A DNA stretch of 64,000 nt from Zarea fungicola. Taxonomy: Eukaryota > Ascomycota > Sordariomycetes > Hypocreales > Cordycipitaceae. Shown here piece after piece: positions 20,755-33,786 of the stretch. The stretch spans positions 1-64,000 of the forward strand of contig FWCC01000072.1 of the NCBI GenBank assembly GCA_900169235.1, read 5' to 3'. How positions within the stretch are numbered: position 1 is the first letter of the stretch; each line of letters begins with the position of its first letter. The notes below the pieces were generated by a model, which saw only the letters and a list, made by a program, of their open reading frames with translations, searched no databases and was not told where the DNA came from. The translations under genes were made by a program, and so were the position numbers.

Positions 20755-22851
20755 CCTAATTCGAATCATGGCAGCGGTCTTGAATTTCGGTCGCTAATAA
20801 AATTACAAGGCTGCGCTGCGTAGGCTGTGTTGTATGCATACGGGCCGGGCTCGCTGCCGGGGCTCTCTAGTTGATTCACAGTTGTCGCAATCTCACATCT
20901 CAACAGAGAGGAAGATTCTTCGCATGTTCTGCTAGTCTTTTCTTTTAACCTTGAAGGAAATTTGCAAGGCAAGGAGGCGCCCGCCCTTAGTATTTAGTAC
21001 AGTCACCCAATAAGCACCTAAGCACCTAATAAGCACCAAAAAGAAAGTTGCCGGAGCTGGAGCGTGGACCAACTACTATATCGGTACCAGCTAGTCAGCT
21101 TTACAAAGCCACACGCCTCGTGCTGCGGTTTCGGCAAGACTGCCTTACTGGCGCACACCAAGACAGACTCATGTCATGGCCTACAGTGACTAAATGACAG
21201 CTGTTTCTTCCTACTTGGTCTGTCGTGGCATGAGGAATGCAAAGGCGGTTCACATGTCCCACCACCACGTTCATGTACACCACTTTTCTACGTGCTTACC
21301 GTGAGCCGGGCTCGGGTATCAGCCGATTCTAACATTGCCCAGATTTCGCCTCGAAAATCATTTTCCAGCAGCATTCTATTTCAGTAGTTTATCAGCTTAC
21401 AATATTCTTCTATATTCTACTTGTACTTCTCCTACCCAGGCACTAATATGTACCATCACACCAGAACAAAGCACGTATTTCGCTTACATCCTCGCACCCT
21501 ACGCCTGACAAACTGGCTAACCTGCCCCTAACTAGTAAGCCAGCTCGTTTCTCGCATTTATCTTTATTCTTGCTCACCAATAGCTAAACTTTGCAGCTCA
21601 ACCTTTAGCGTTTTGTTTGGTGCCTGCCAAGTGGAGCGAGAATGCCTCGCTCGTTGTCAGATCGCCCATGTGGCGCCGCCCGAGGCTTCCAGCTGCTGTG
21701 TAGCTGCTGTGAGGCTCATGACCCTTAATTTCGCTGTGAGCACCGTTTCACAGGGCTAGGCTAGCTTTGTATCTGATCTCTCTCGTTTTATGTAAATGCT
21801 CAATCTGCTTTCTTTTACGGAGTACCGTATTCGGCTGGGCCGCGGTTTGGTTACCCAGTATTACAGCGCCGCCCACATCGCGTCTGGACACAATCCATAC
21901 TAGTCTCGAAGCTGTCGCCTGCAGTGTTTGATTTTTGAGAGAGGCATGTACAGAGACTATTAATCCAAAATCTGCCCAAGTAGACCAAGTATTATGACTT
22001 GTCCTACACTGACGATACTTTTGGGGAGGGGCTCATGTCCACTTTGCCACAGAGATGGCGGGGTACCTAGCGAACAAGATTCGGCCCCATGTCGTTTTTT
22101 TCATTCTATTTTTGATAACATACATTTTTGGCGCAATTTTGCTATTAGGAACCTGGATTTCGCCAAGCTCCTCTTTCCTTTAGGATGACTTACAGTGTTT
22201 CTAGTCATCATACACATTGTTGCACTACTGGGAGGCGCAAGATTGCGGTTGGTTCATCAAACTATTTATTATCGGGCACTGTGTCGTTGAAGTATTGCAG
22301 GTTTCGCTCAATAGTCTTCTGCTAGTTATGTCTATCTTTCTACGATATATTCATATTAAGTATTTGTGTAGACTTTCTAATTGGCCTGGTTATGCACCTG
22401 CTGTTTTTGCAAGTCTCATAGCGAACCTTACTAATTTGACAGTCGGTAAGGGATGAATAGATGCGTTAGTTTGTACCTCTGCTTTTAATTTAATAACTTG
22501 GCGTCATTCTGCATTGTATTGTATTAAAAGGAAGGGTCTATTGTGAAGGTGTATTTAATTTCTATGCACAGAAGAATCAGTCACAGTATTACTACAGGGT
22601 AGGTAGCTTGAAACGAATGCTGACATAATGTATCTATCCAGGCAACTCTCGCGTCACCAATTGTCAGCCTGGCTGGCCACTGACTGATCTGACTGCAGCC
22701 AAGCCAGTCAAGCCCGTCAAATCGAACCACCAAAAGCGAACACTTTTCAACCCAACACCACCGCTCTCTCCAGCACCGGTGCGCCATATCTGCGCCTCCA
22801 CTGGCATTAAAATACGCACACATAGCTACACGAAAACCCGCACAGCAAACC
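20755..22851. promoter_or_regulatory. Long divergent intergenic region, CHS4 / RPN12
   Basis: These 2.1 kb lie between divergent genes, the longest gap in the window. It holds three AAGCACC direct repeats at 21013-21038, a TACGGAGTA motif at 21816-21824, and AT-rich sequence from 22080 to 22560. The inverse of a proteasome-element-like heptamer (TTTGCCAC, 22043-22050) is present but is about 800 bp from RPN12. No gene, tRNA or transposon is recognised. Confidence 0.45.
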
Positions 22852-23765
22852 ATGGCAGACCGAATCCTGACCCAAGTGCTCGCCAAGCTCAAGCACTCGC
22901 CATCCATGAGTTACGACGAGGCCAACGGGCTCCTCTCCAAGGCCAAGCTCGCTCTCCTTAAGCTAAACGCGCTCACTCCCACACCCGAAATCCCCAAAGA
23001 ACTCCTCGCCGTCGCCCGTGAGACGTACGAGCAGGGTGCCCTCTTCGCAATCCGCGCCCGCAACCCAGAGGCTTTCACCCGCTACGTTCAGCAGCTCCAG
23101 CCCTTTTACGAGCTCCCCTCGTCACGGCTAGCCCCCAACCTGCCCGAGCGCAACAAAGTCACCGGCCTCAGCCTTCTCCTCCTTCTTACCCAGGGCCGCT
23201 ACGCCGAGTTCCACTCGGAGCTCGAGAGCCTTGCGAACAGAGACGGCGGCGGCACCGCAGGCGACGTTGAGGGGGACCGCTACCTGGGCTACCCGATCCG
23301 CCTGGAGCGGTGGCTGATGGAGGGCAGCTACGACCGTGTCTGGAAGGCCATGAAGAGCAGCGAGGTCCCCTGTGACGAATACAGCGTCTTCTCAGAGGTA
23401 TGCCAAGATACACGATGACACATTTGCTCGAAATATCGACCGCAAGAATACAGTGCGCGCTGCTAACTTCTTCTTCTTCATCATCCTTTCTGCAGATTCT
23501 AAAAAACCAGATTCGCTCAGAAATCGCAAGTAGCAGCGAGAGAGCATACCCAAGCCTACCTATAAGCTCGACAAAATCGCTCCTCTTCCTCGATTCCGAA
23601 GGCGAGGTTATTCAGTTTGCACGACACAGAGGTTGGATTGTGCGCGATGGCCACATCTACTTCCCCGATGAGGCAGCTGAGGAGTCTACACAGAATAAAG
23701 AGATGGGCCAGATGGTTATTGAAAACGCCCTTGGATATGCTAGGGAGCTTGAGACCATAGTCTAA
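22852..23765 (+). CDS. RPN12: 26S proteasome regulatory subunit Rpn12 (PSMD8)
   Basis: Two exons, 22852-23397 and 23496-23765. The 98-nt intron (GTATGC ... GCTAAC ... CTGCAG) is in phase 0, and the product is 271 residues, close to the yeast length. Rpn12 is a lid subunit of the 19S regulatory particle needed for final lid assembly. The PCI-like CSN8/PSMD8 domain spans most of the protein. Recognisable stretches are YEQGALFAIRARNPEAFTRYVQQLQPFY and RLERWLMEGSYDRVWKA, and the C-terminal winged-helix part includes QFARHRGWIVRDGHIYFP. The first exon is GC-rich at third positions. The gene converges on coatomer alpha. Confidence 0.95.
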
Positions 23766-24027
23766 ACAAAGGTTCACCGTCGTTAGAGTTAAATGAAATA
23801 TGTACTATACTACATCAACAAGAATCACCCGCATATGCCAACATGTTGTGTCGTATTGTAACAACTTCTTCACGCCTTCGCTATCAAAGTTAGGCTAGCA
23901 AATATTGTTTTCTTGGCATATCACGTTTCCGAGTTCCGATTCCCAAGGGCCACCAAACTCTTCACCTTTTGCGTCGTAAAAACCGAATTATCTTTAAGCT
24001 GGTCTCCTCATCTCGCCATCTATATAT

Positions 24028-27000
24028 CTATGCAAACAGTCGCAGCCCACTTCCATGTTTTCCAACCTCACAAACCTCGCAGACCTTGCATACAGTGCCC
24101 TTGAACTTGGAGTGATACTTTGATCCGTCAAAGGCGCACTCTTCGTACGATGTTCCACTATAGATTGGCGTGTGACTAGCGGCGCAGATCTCAAACTCTG
24201 CAAACTGATCAAATTCAATATCAACCGCATCGTTTGGATTGCGCTCGCATTGAGCCTTGACGCGTTTGGCCTTTTGTGTGTTAGCAATCAAATTCATTAT
24301 ACCGTGTGTGAGGAATCCCACGTACTGTTTCTACAATCTTGCTTGCGCCGCCATTGGCAATGATGCGATTGGCAAAGCTCAGAGCAGAGTTGAAGTTCCT
24401 GTTTTTATTTGCTAGCTGCATTGCGCTGAGCAAGGCGAGCTGCCTATGAGGAACCTCGATTTTTGGTATTGTGAAGTAGGCTGATAGCTCCAGTGCTCGT
24501 TTCAGCCTCTCAGGGTCACTTGCCAATGCCTCAGGGGTACCTAATTGTCTTCTAGCAAGTTCAATGCCCATGGCCACAGTATATTCGCTCGCCGAGGTGA
24601 TGAGCTTCTTGGCCTCGGCCACTTCGCCCTCGCTTGATACCGCATTAATAAGAATGGTATGCAGGATGCCCTTGAAGATATTGGCACCTTCTGCCAGGTT
24701 GTTCGCCTTCATAGAATCATAACCGCGTTGCAGTTCATTTGCAGCAAGGTACTCGAGGTCCCTAGGGACAATGGGGAGAACCTGGCGTAGGTCGCTCTCA
24801 TCAACGGTACGGCGCACGTAGCTGACAAGGGGAGGCAGGCCAGTAGAAGCAGGCAGAAATGTTCTTGATGCCTGGAAAACTTCCAAAAACCGGGGCTTCA
24901 GGGCAGCGAAGCTTACAGCACCGACCTGGCGGTTTAATAGCTGCATTGCTGTTTCAAAAGAGCCACCAGCAATGTGGTCAACCGCCAGCGGAGAGTTGCG
25001 AGCCCACAGATCAGCTTCGCTACTGCCCGCACCACCAGCATCAGCAGTATCCACGTTAACAAAGTCACTATCGGCCTCAGGCATATCCTCATCGCCCATA
25101 TCCCAGCCAGCGACATCCTCATCGTCGTCTTCAGCGAGAGCAGTTCCGCGGCTCGCAGCGCCGGCATCTTCCATGGCATCATCAAATCCAGCAGCAGTGC
25201 TTGGGTTATCCTCGAGGGACAGGCCTTCCACTTGACCAAGGAGGGCCTTCTCAAAGAAGGACTGAGAAGTGGCCTTTGTGGGCCAGTTTTGCTTGAATGT
25301 CGGCACAATGGGCTTAGGAGGGGTGAACGGCTTTCCGAGACTTGGCATCGTGAGCTGGTCTTCCGTAACTCCTGTGGCCTCCAGAATCGCCTGACATTCC
25401 TCATCAAGACCATGAGACTTGGCGGTCATGTAAGCTAAGGGGTCTAGTAGAATAGTTAGTAACAGTAAAGGGAAAACGGCAGAATGCACCTACAAAGGTC
25501 AATTTCCTTAAACATTTGGATACGGTCCTCCACCTCACCGAGGAACAATGCGTTGTGGAATCGAGATGTGAAGTCGCCGCGGTGCTCAGCAATTTTGGCC
25601 ATACGAGCTAGCTTTGAATGGTCGCCGGTAGCCAGGTATAGAAATGATAACTTGTCAAACTGCTTCAACTTCTGGTAGCACATCTCAACAATTTGATGAT
25701 TGCCATGCGCCAGGGCTTCATTACCGAGTCTGTTCCAGAAATTTGGCTTGTCAAGTTCCTTTGCCATCTCTACGGCGACGTCTAGGTTGCCGCACTCAAT
25801 CGCAAGCTCAAATCTTGTCGTGGGATCCTGAACAAATTGGAGCGCAATATCGGGATAGCCCTTCTTCTGTAGGTACGAAATAATAGATTGCCCAACCAGG
25901 CTGGAAGTGCGGATAATATGGAGCATTTCTTCGTAATTTCGCTTCACAAGGGCCAACTTGAATCGATATTCGGTGGGATCAATTTGGAGGATGCGTGGCT
26001 TTGCGGACCTATCCAGGCAATAGACGTTGCGTCCCTTGACCCGGACGAGGTATACAGTTTGATCCAGCGTTCTAACAATACCGTTGTCGCCGTTAAGAAG
26101 GGTATACTTAACATGGTTCAAGGTCGAGTAGAGGAGGACCCCTGCATCATCCCACGTAGCGCTCTTAATCCTGATTGTCTCATGAAGTGTGCTGACTTGC
26201 TCAAGCGTTTTGGTGACAATAGTAACATTGTGTTTGCTGAGAAGTGCGGCATACAGACCATCATTGGACCACACAACATACTTGACGCCATTCACAGCGA
26301 GCTCGGCGGTAGTCTTCTTTTGCTGAATATCGTATAGATGGACTGCAGTTGCAGTAATTATGAGCAGGTTACCTGTGCCGCCAAAGTAAATGTCGGTGGT
26401 GCCTAGAGGTGCCTTGAAGGATCGAGTAGTGTTGTTAGAAAGATCCTTGATATCGATTGTTTGAGTCGAGGTGGTCAGAACGGCGAATCTGTTTCTGGCC
26501 ACAAAAATGGCCGAGTTTCCAGGTCCACGTTTGGACTCAGTCGGTTCAATATTGCCACTACCCTCCTTTGGCAGACTGACGAGTTCATAGGAGCCATCAT
26601 CAGCAGCGGTAGTTACGAGGACGGACCTCTCTGCAGGGTTGTATGAAAGAGTGCGAGGTGCAATCCAGGGGCTGCCGAGCTTTTTCAGGGAAAGCAGAGT
26701 AGGACTTTCGATGTTCTTCTGGAAGTCGTAGGACTTGACGAGCTTCTCTTTGCTGAGGAAAAAGAGCATGTTCTGGTGAACGGCAGAAGCAGCTCGCTCA
26801 CGCTCCAGCTTGAAAACCATGACACCACTGTCATGACCAGCAGCAAAAAGGTTGATTTCAGGATGGGCAGCAATGACCCAGAATTTATCGTTTTCGCGTT
26901 TGAAGGTTTGGACTGCGGTTCTCTTGTTGAGGTCCCATACACGAATTGTCTTGTCGCCACCAGTGGATAAAATCAAATCTTGATGGGGATGGAAAAGACA

Positions 27001-27957
27001 GCCCTCCGCATTCTGGAAATGTCCTCGGCAAGTGTCTACCTCCCAGGCCTTGGTCTCACTCATGCGCCATAGTTTTACCAGACGATCGTCACCAGCAGAA
27101 ACGATGAGCGGCATGTGAGGGTGGAAGGCGACCCAGTTAACACCACGGTCATGACCCTCCAGAACGAACTTTACAACAGCGTCGGTGTTGCCAAACATGT
27201 CAGTTTGGTTTTGGTTGGAGCGTGCGACCTGGTCCTCAAAGCTCGTCGAGGTTGGTGCCGAGTGTTTCTTTCGTAGTCCGGAGATGTCCCAAACTCGGAC
27301 AGTTTGATCGAGTGAGGCGGATACGACAAGGTCTTCTTTCGGATGGAATTGAGCACACATGGTGTAGTGGTTGTGCCCAGTCATGGTGCAGACTATTCTG
27401 ACGTCAGTTGGGTCTCTTGGTTTGATCAATATCGTCGTGCATACTCAGCGATCGATTCTGCCAGTTCCAGATTCGAATCGTCTGATCATCTGACGAGGAG
27501 ATGATCCAAGGAAGCTCATGATGGAAGAAAGTGGTACGGACATAGTCCAGGTGCCCATTCAAAGTGAAGAGGCAGCGTCTTGTTTGATATGACCAAACTT
27601 TGATTTTGTAATCATCGCCGCCGGAAACGAACAGAGGCTGGGTTTTGTGGAAATCAATGCCACGGACAGGGCCATCGTGCTCTTCGAATCTGTCAATCAG
27701 AGTACCCATACGATAATCCCAAAGTTGAATGGTTGACGAGTGGAGGGAGACAAGAATCCATGGTCTAGGTTGTATTAGCGGTATGCGATTCAGCCGTTGG
27801 TTACATCAACGTACCTCTTGGGGTGAAAGGCAATGCCCTTTGCTCTCGAAGATTTGGACTCGAACTAGGATATGATCAGTCTTAGGTAGCCGGATCACGG
27901 ACATTAGGAGTGATTGCGCACCTTGGTTAGCATGTTAGGGGAAGACGAGGACGACAT
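24028..27957 (-). CDS. COP1: Coatomer subunit alpha (alpha-COP)
   Basis: Six exons on the minus strand: 27957-27922, 27864-27815, 27764-27445, 27392-25494, 25443-24326 and 24270-24028, with introns of 57, 50, 52, 50 and 55 nt and 1221 residues. Alpha-COP is the large COPI coat subunit that binds KKxx cargo for Golgi-to-ER retrieval. The N-terminal half has WD40 repeats ([72 protein letters not shown]). The second beta-propeller and alpha-solenoid follow ([26 protein letters not shown]). The COPI C-terminal domain carries Cys-rich elements and ends HGSGLRLFA. All motifs look intact. The gene is divergent from UGGT. Confidence 0.96.
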
Positions 27958-28484
27958 GGCAGCGGGGGAGTTGAAGCCGCAGCTTCGTGCACGAGTTGAC
28001 AAGGAATGACGCCGGCCCAAACTCCGACATAAAAAATCTCGTTGATCAGCTTGCCTGAGAAGGGTTGCAACTGCAGGCTAGCCAACCACTCGGCGTAGAA
28101 ACGTGTTGAAGTAGTAGTGGTAAAGTGGCCTATAACGAGTTGCGCCGCCTCCTTGACAAGCAATTGAGCTTCGTGTCCATCTCCAATTGTGGGCTGGTTG
28201 GCCAAAATGCCCCGCAACAATGTTCCGCCGGCATGAAGCTTTCACCGCCTTGCCCCTTGAACCCCACCAACAGTTCTGCCACCGTATGAGAGAGCATACC
28301 GCACTAAACCTTTTTTGGTGAGCTATGTTGCGACGGTGTCAAGAGGAGCGCAAAAGTGTAAGAGCTTGCTGCCAACGGCATTTGCCTGCTCTATGGTACA
28401 CTTTCAGCTGGGAAAAAAAAAACAGAAAAATACTGGGACTGAAACAGGTCGACATCCAGCCATAGTCTTCTTTGCTATTGCAGA
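27958..28484. promoter_or_regulatory. Shared divergent promoter region, alpha-COP / UGGT
   Basis: These 527 bp separate the start codons of two secretory-pathway genes. Features include an A10 run at 28418-28427 and a pyrimidine tract ending CTATTGCAG one base before the UGGT ATG, which looks like a 3' splice site and could close a 5' UTR intron. I found no canonical unfolded-protein-response element by eye. Confidence 0.5.
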
Positions 28485-31400
28485 ATGACTCTCCGACTGA
28501 GTAGCAGCTTGCTTGTTGTGGCACTGGCTGCCTCGCAGGCATCTGCCTCGCCGTCAGTCAATGTGCGCATGCAGGCTGCATTTAACAATGGGCCATATTT
28601 ACTCGAGCTACTGTTTGTCATTGATTTATTTGTCTCCTTTTGTTCGTCACCCACTAACAATAGTTAGTGAAACTGCAACGGCCGAAAATGCATCAGCTTA
28701 CTTTCCTTTACTCGATCGAATTGCCAGCGGAAGGTTCTCTCAACTGTCCTCTGAAGCTGAGCTCTATAAGAACTTTGTTGATGTTGTGCAAGAAGATGGT
28801 ATTATAAACAGTCCCGAGGCTCTGTCAACGTTTAACCTTGGTCTCTCTTTGAGAGCATCCGCACCGAGGGTCGAAGCACATTACCAGTACTACGAAACGG
28901 CAGTTGCGTCCAAGGCAGATGTATCGTGTGATACCTGGGTTCTTTTGGACGGTAATCAGTACTGCACCCCCCAATTGGATACTGCGACGAAAACTGGGCT
29001 CTTTCCCCTGTAAGATTGCCCCTGTAGATACCCTATGTCTGTTTGCTGAACTGATTCTTGTAGAAAAATAAACCCGCTGCCTTTTGACCGCTCGATTGGA
29101 ACTGGAAAAGAGGTAGTATTATATACCGACCCTACCTCAACTTCCTTTGGAGAGTTCCATGAGGCGTTGAAAAAAGCCGCCAATGCGGGTGAACTCAAGT
29201 ATTGCGTACGATACCGTCGTGGGAATAATGGCCCTGTGAAAGCACTTCCCATCAGCGGTTTCGGGGTCGAACTCGCACTCAAACGAACAGACTACATCGT
29301 CATTGATGACAGAGATGCACCGAAAAATTTCAATGACCAAAAACCATTAAACACCGAGACTATCTTTGATGAACAGGACCTTACTGACCTCCGCCCACTT
29401 TCTACGTCGGAGTTAGCTTCTCTGGGGATGAAATCTGCCTCTTTCATTCAGAGTAGTACCAATCCATTCGAAACACTGATCAAGCTCATGCAGGACTTTC
29501 CGAAGTTTTCTGCATCTATCTCGGCCCACAATGTGTCGGAAAGGTTCTCTGAGGAATATAATCAGGCACACATGCAGCGCGTTCCAAGAGGAGTCAACGC
29601 TTTATGGATGAACGGCTTACAACTGACCGAACGTCAAATCGAGCCATTTGCACTCGTGGAAATGCTACGTCACGAGCGAAAACTCGTTGACGCTGTTCGT
29701 GGCCTGGGCTTCGAACGTAGCGATGTCATCTCGCTGCTTGGTCATGAAAAGGTCGCAACCGCTCAATCCGATTCGGAGGACGCAGTGAGATATGATTGGA
29801 CAGATAGGTCTGAGGATGGCCAGGCCATTCTATGGTTGAATGATCTAGAGAAGGATGAACGATACGCTGAATACCCAACTGAGCTAAGTTCTGTGAGTCG
29901 CTCCTTGTAAATTCTTGCTTCGTTCGTCAATTTAACCAATGTTCAGCTGCTGCAACGTACTTATCCAGGCCAAATTCCGCCTATTGCAAAGAACATTCTT
30001 CATGTTGTTACCGCAATCGACTTGTCAGATAGTGAGGACTTGGCGGTTCTCGCTCAAGTAACTATGATTGTCGGTAGAGGTATTCCGGTTAGATTTGGTA
30101 TTGTACCAATAAGCTATACCGCGGAAGCAGAGAAGCATGCAAGGGTAGCTCATCATTTACTTGATACATACGGCGTCGAGGCGCTTCAAGCATATGTAAG
30201 TGGCTCTGGAGGAGAGCATAACCAAACTCCAAGGGAAACCAGCTTTGCGCAAGCTATCAAGGCCTTATCGCCAGCCGAGGGAGTCGAAAAGAAGGACTTT
30301 TCGCAAGCCTCAGAAACAGAGGTCTATGATACGCAGATAAAAATGGCAGGCCGATGGATTTCTAGACTGAAAGCTGCGGATAAATCTGCGCCTACTTTCT
30401 TTGTCAATGGAGCATTGACACCTCGTGGAGACAACTGGCTCCAGAGCATGAGTATGCAAGTCTCCGAGGATCTTCAGACAGTTCAGAAAGGTGTATATCA
30501 TGGGGTTATTGACGGGAAAACATGGATTCCCGGAGTTTTTTTGGAGGATGCCTTGAGCCGCCGCAATGAATACCTGGCTATTGATGAATCTAATCCCTTG
30601 CGAGTTATCGATGCGAGCAAGCTCTATGAAAACCATGGAGACTTGTTTAGCCTCATCCCAGTACAAAAATGCAGCACGGAGACCACGAAGGATAATTGGG
30701 CCACTGTAATGGTCGTCACCGACATTACTACTCCATTGGGTCTAGATCTTTTTATGTCAGCTCTGAAGTTCAGACGCAGCAATCTTGGTGTTCAGCTTGA
30801 AATCGTCCACAACCCAACCAATGAAACCGGGGCCTCAGATATTAACGAAGCATTGACATCTCACACCGGCGTTTTCGATGTTGAGAGCATTGGCGAGATT
30901 GAAAGAGTGGTCAAGGGTGCGAAACTAGGCTCTGCCTCAGGCGATTATACCAATGCGCTGGAGAAATTTCTCATATACGCAAATATTCAGCCGGGCAGCA
31001 GTATAATCATACTAAATGGACGCATGATCGGCCCAATCAGCTCTGATTTCCGGTTTTCAGAGCAAGACTTTGCGGAGCTTCTAAAAATTGAGCAGAAGAG
31101 TCGGATCTATCCCGTCAACGCAGCCTTGGATGAGCTGGATCTTACCAGCACAGTTTCCAATCCCATTTCTGCTGCGAAGTTGACATCCTTGGTTGCTCTG
31201 TCAAGTATCTCCGACTTGCCTGAGGGCGTCTTTGAATCGTCCTCCTCGGTTCGTTCTACCATTTATAAGAAATGGGACGCAAAGCACACAACCATTGAAG
31301 TCGGCGACTCAAAGACTGCTTCTGTCCAGCTCGTTGCGCTGTTAAATCCCTTGAGTGAGCAAGCTCAGCGATGGGCACCACTGCTAAAGGTGCTGTCTGA

Positions 31401-33069
31401 ACTCGACGGTGTGTATCTGAAGCTCTTCTTGAATCCCAAGGAAAAATTAGAAGAGTTACCCATCAAGCGATTTTTCCGCTATGTCCTAGAGGCGAAACCG
31501 TCATTCGATGAGACTGGAAGCATTAAAGGTGCTCAAGCAACATTTAGCGGCCTCCCTTCCGAAGCTCTCCTTACCGCCGGAATGGATGTACCTCCTGCGT
31601 GGCTCGTGGCGGCCAAGGAGTCGGTACATGACTTGGACAATATCAAGCTGTCATCAATTCAATCGGACGTCGATGCAACCTACGAACTCGAGCACATTCT
31701 CATCCAGGGCCACTCACGGGAAGGTAAATCCACCCCACCGCGAGGTGCCCAACTGGTACTTGGGACTGAAAAGGAACCACATCTGACGGACACCATTGTC
31801 ATGGCAAACCTTGGCTTCTTCCAGTTTCAAGCAAATCCTGGCATCTACAACATTCATCTTAAGGAAGGCCGCAGTGCAGACATTTTCGAGATCGAGAGTG
31901 TAGGCGCTCAAGGGTACTCGGCTGTCCCCGGCGACGAAGGCACGGCGTTGGCTCTGATTGACTTCCAAGGAACAACACTTTACCCTCGTCTTACTCGAAA
32001 GCCAGGCATGGAAAATCTTGACGTCCTGGATAAGAGCGACGCCCCAGAGGAAAGCCTTGTCTCGAAAGGCTTCAAGATGGCGGAGGGTTTCCTCGGCGGT
32101 GCGCTGGGCAGCAGAAAGTCGACCTCAGATCTGGAGCACGCCGAGATTAACATCTTCTCCGTAGCAAGTGGCCACCTCTACGAGCGCATGCTCAACATCA
32201 TGATGGTATCCGTCATGCGCCACACCAAGCACACGGTCAAGTTCTGGTTCATTGAGCAGTTCCTCTCGCCGTCCTTCAAGGCCTTCATCCCGCACCTCGC
32301 GGAAGCCTACGGCTTCAAGTACGAGATGGTCACGTACAAGTGGCCGCACTGGCTGCGACAGCAAAAGGAGAAGCAGCGCGAGATTTGGGGCTACAAGATT
32401 CTCTTCCTCGATGTCCTCTTTCCTCTCTCCGTCGACAAAGTTATCTTTGTCGATGCCGACCAGATTGTGCGCACCGACATGATCGATCTCGTGAAATTCG
32501 ACCTCGAAGGAGCGCCCTACGGCTTCACGCCCATGTGCGACTCCCGCATTGAGATGGAAGGGTTCCGGTTCTGGAAGCAAGGGTACTGGGCCAACTACCT
32601 CCGCGGGCGGCCGTACCACATTTCTGCGCTGTACGTTGTCGACTTGCGCCGCTTCCGCGAGATTGCGGCGGGCGACAGGCTGCGACAGCAGTACCAGCAG
32701 CTGTCGGCAGACCCCAACAGCCTTGCCAATCTAGACCAGGATCTGCCCAACCACATGCAGTTCCAGCTGCCGATCCGCAGCTTGCCGCAGGAGTGGCTGT
32801 GGTGTGAGACATGGTGCAGCGATGAGAGTCAGGCCGAAGCCCGGACGATTGACCTGTGTAACAATCCGGAAACAAAGGAACCAAAACTGGATCGTGCACG
32901 CCGACAGGTCCCCGAATGGACAACCTATGATGATGAGATTGCGGCGCTCGTTAAGCGCGTCGGGACTTCAACGACTGTAGAAGATAAAGAGAAAAGCCAG
33001 CAGTCACAAGCCAGGAATACCAAGAGCCGCAGCATGGAGGGGCCGGTTCACACTAAGGATGAGCTGTAG
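28485..33069 (+). CDS. UDP-glucose:glycoprotein glucosyltransferase (UGGT)
   Basis: Four exons: 28485-28612, 28668-29009, 29064-29892 and 29947-33069, with introns of 55, 54 and 54 nt and 1473 residues. The first intron has a GTTTGT donor. The enzyme reglucosylates misfolded N-glycoproteins in the ER so that calnexin can rebind them. It has a signal peptide (1-22), a long N-terminal sensor region of thioredoxin-like and beta-sandwich domains (about 25-1150), and a C-terminal GT24 catalytic domain from about 1170. That domain carries a DAD metal-binding motif at 1269-1271 and NLDQDLPN beginning at 1361. The C-terminus is HTKDEL, an ER-retrieval signal. Both ends and the catalytic motifs are intact, so this is probably an active enzyme rather than a Kre5-like diverged form. 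Confidence 0.96.
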
Positions 33070-33786
33070 AGTAGGAGGGAGGCGAGTTTGTTTGATCAAA
33101 CTCGCGATATTCATGTTTCTCATATTCGTTTGATTTCTTAGACGTAGATTTTCCCCCTTTTAGACTACTTTAAATAGTCATTAGTTCTCTTGTCATTTAC
33201 AGAGATTGTTCGGGTTCACTTTTTGTACTTGTAATGTAATGCAGTGGTAAAAACATAGCGCTTCATTTCCTTCGTGTGCTGCAAGGCTCCGTGGTAATAC
33301 ACCCTGCCAAGGTAGAATTTTTTTTTACATGCCGCTTCCGCCATACCCGGGTATTTCCTCCGGCAAAAAATATTATAGATAAACCTCTCCGTCCACAATT
33401 GGAGTTGTTCCAACGCGCAAGGGCGGCAAACTCTTTCACAAAGCCTCCATCGTTTATCCAAATACCAAAAAAAAGAAAGAAAGAAAGAAAGAAAGAATAG
33501 CAGACCTCGATAGTCAATCTAATGTAAGAATCAATGATCCCGGATCATAGAGCAGAATAGGCATTAGGAGTAACGTGAAGAAAAAAGGCCAGTGCAGCAG
33601 TGGCATCTACTGCTAAAAAAATCGTGTATCTATCATAAACGAACAGAAGAGGCGCCATTCAAAATGGAATATAAGAATGAGAAGATCATGTAGTCGTGAA
33701 ACACAAGTCGTAGTAAGAATGATGCAAGCAATGATGATGATTGACGCTCCTTAATATCAGGATTCACATGCCGATGAAGTAGATGA
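33070..33786. other. Convergent intergenic region, UGGT / wc-1
   Basis: These 717 bp lie between two stop codons. They contain a (GAAA)n microsatellite and AT-rich sequence that presumably holds both polyadenylation sites. No gene is seen. Confidence 0.5.
33475..33497. repeat. (GAAA)n microsatellite
   Basis: Nearly six perfect GAAA units directly follow an eight-A run. They lie in the 3' flank of both convergent genes and are likely length-polymorphic. Confidence 0.95.

Noticed and set aside
22043..22050. Proteasome-element-like word upstream of RPN12
   Set aside because: Only a partial match and about 800 bp from the start codon; too weak to call.
24934..25413. Long alternative frames (up to 159 codons) within coatomer alpha
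   Set aside because: Shadows of the acidic, repetitive linker of alpha-COP.
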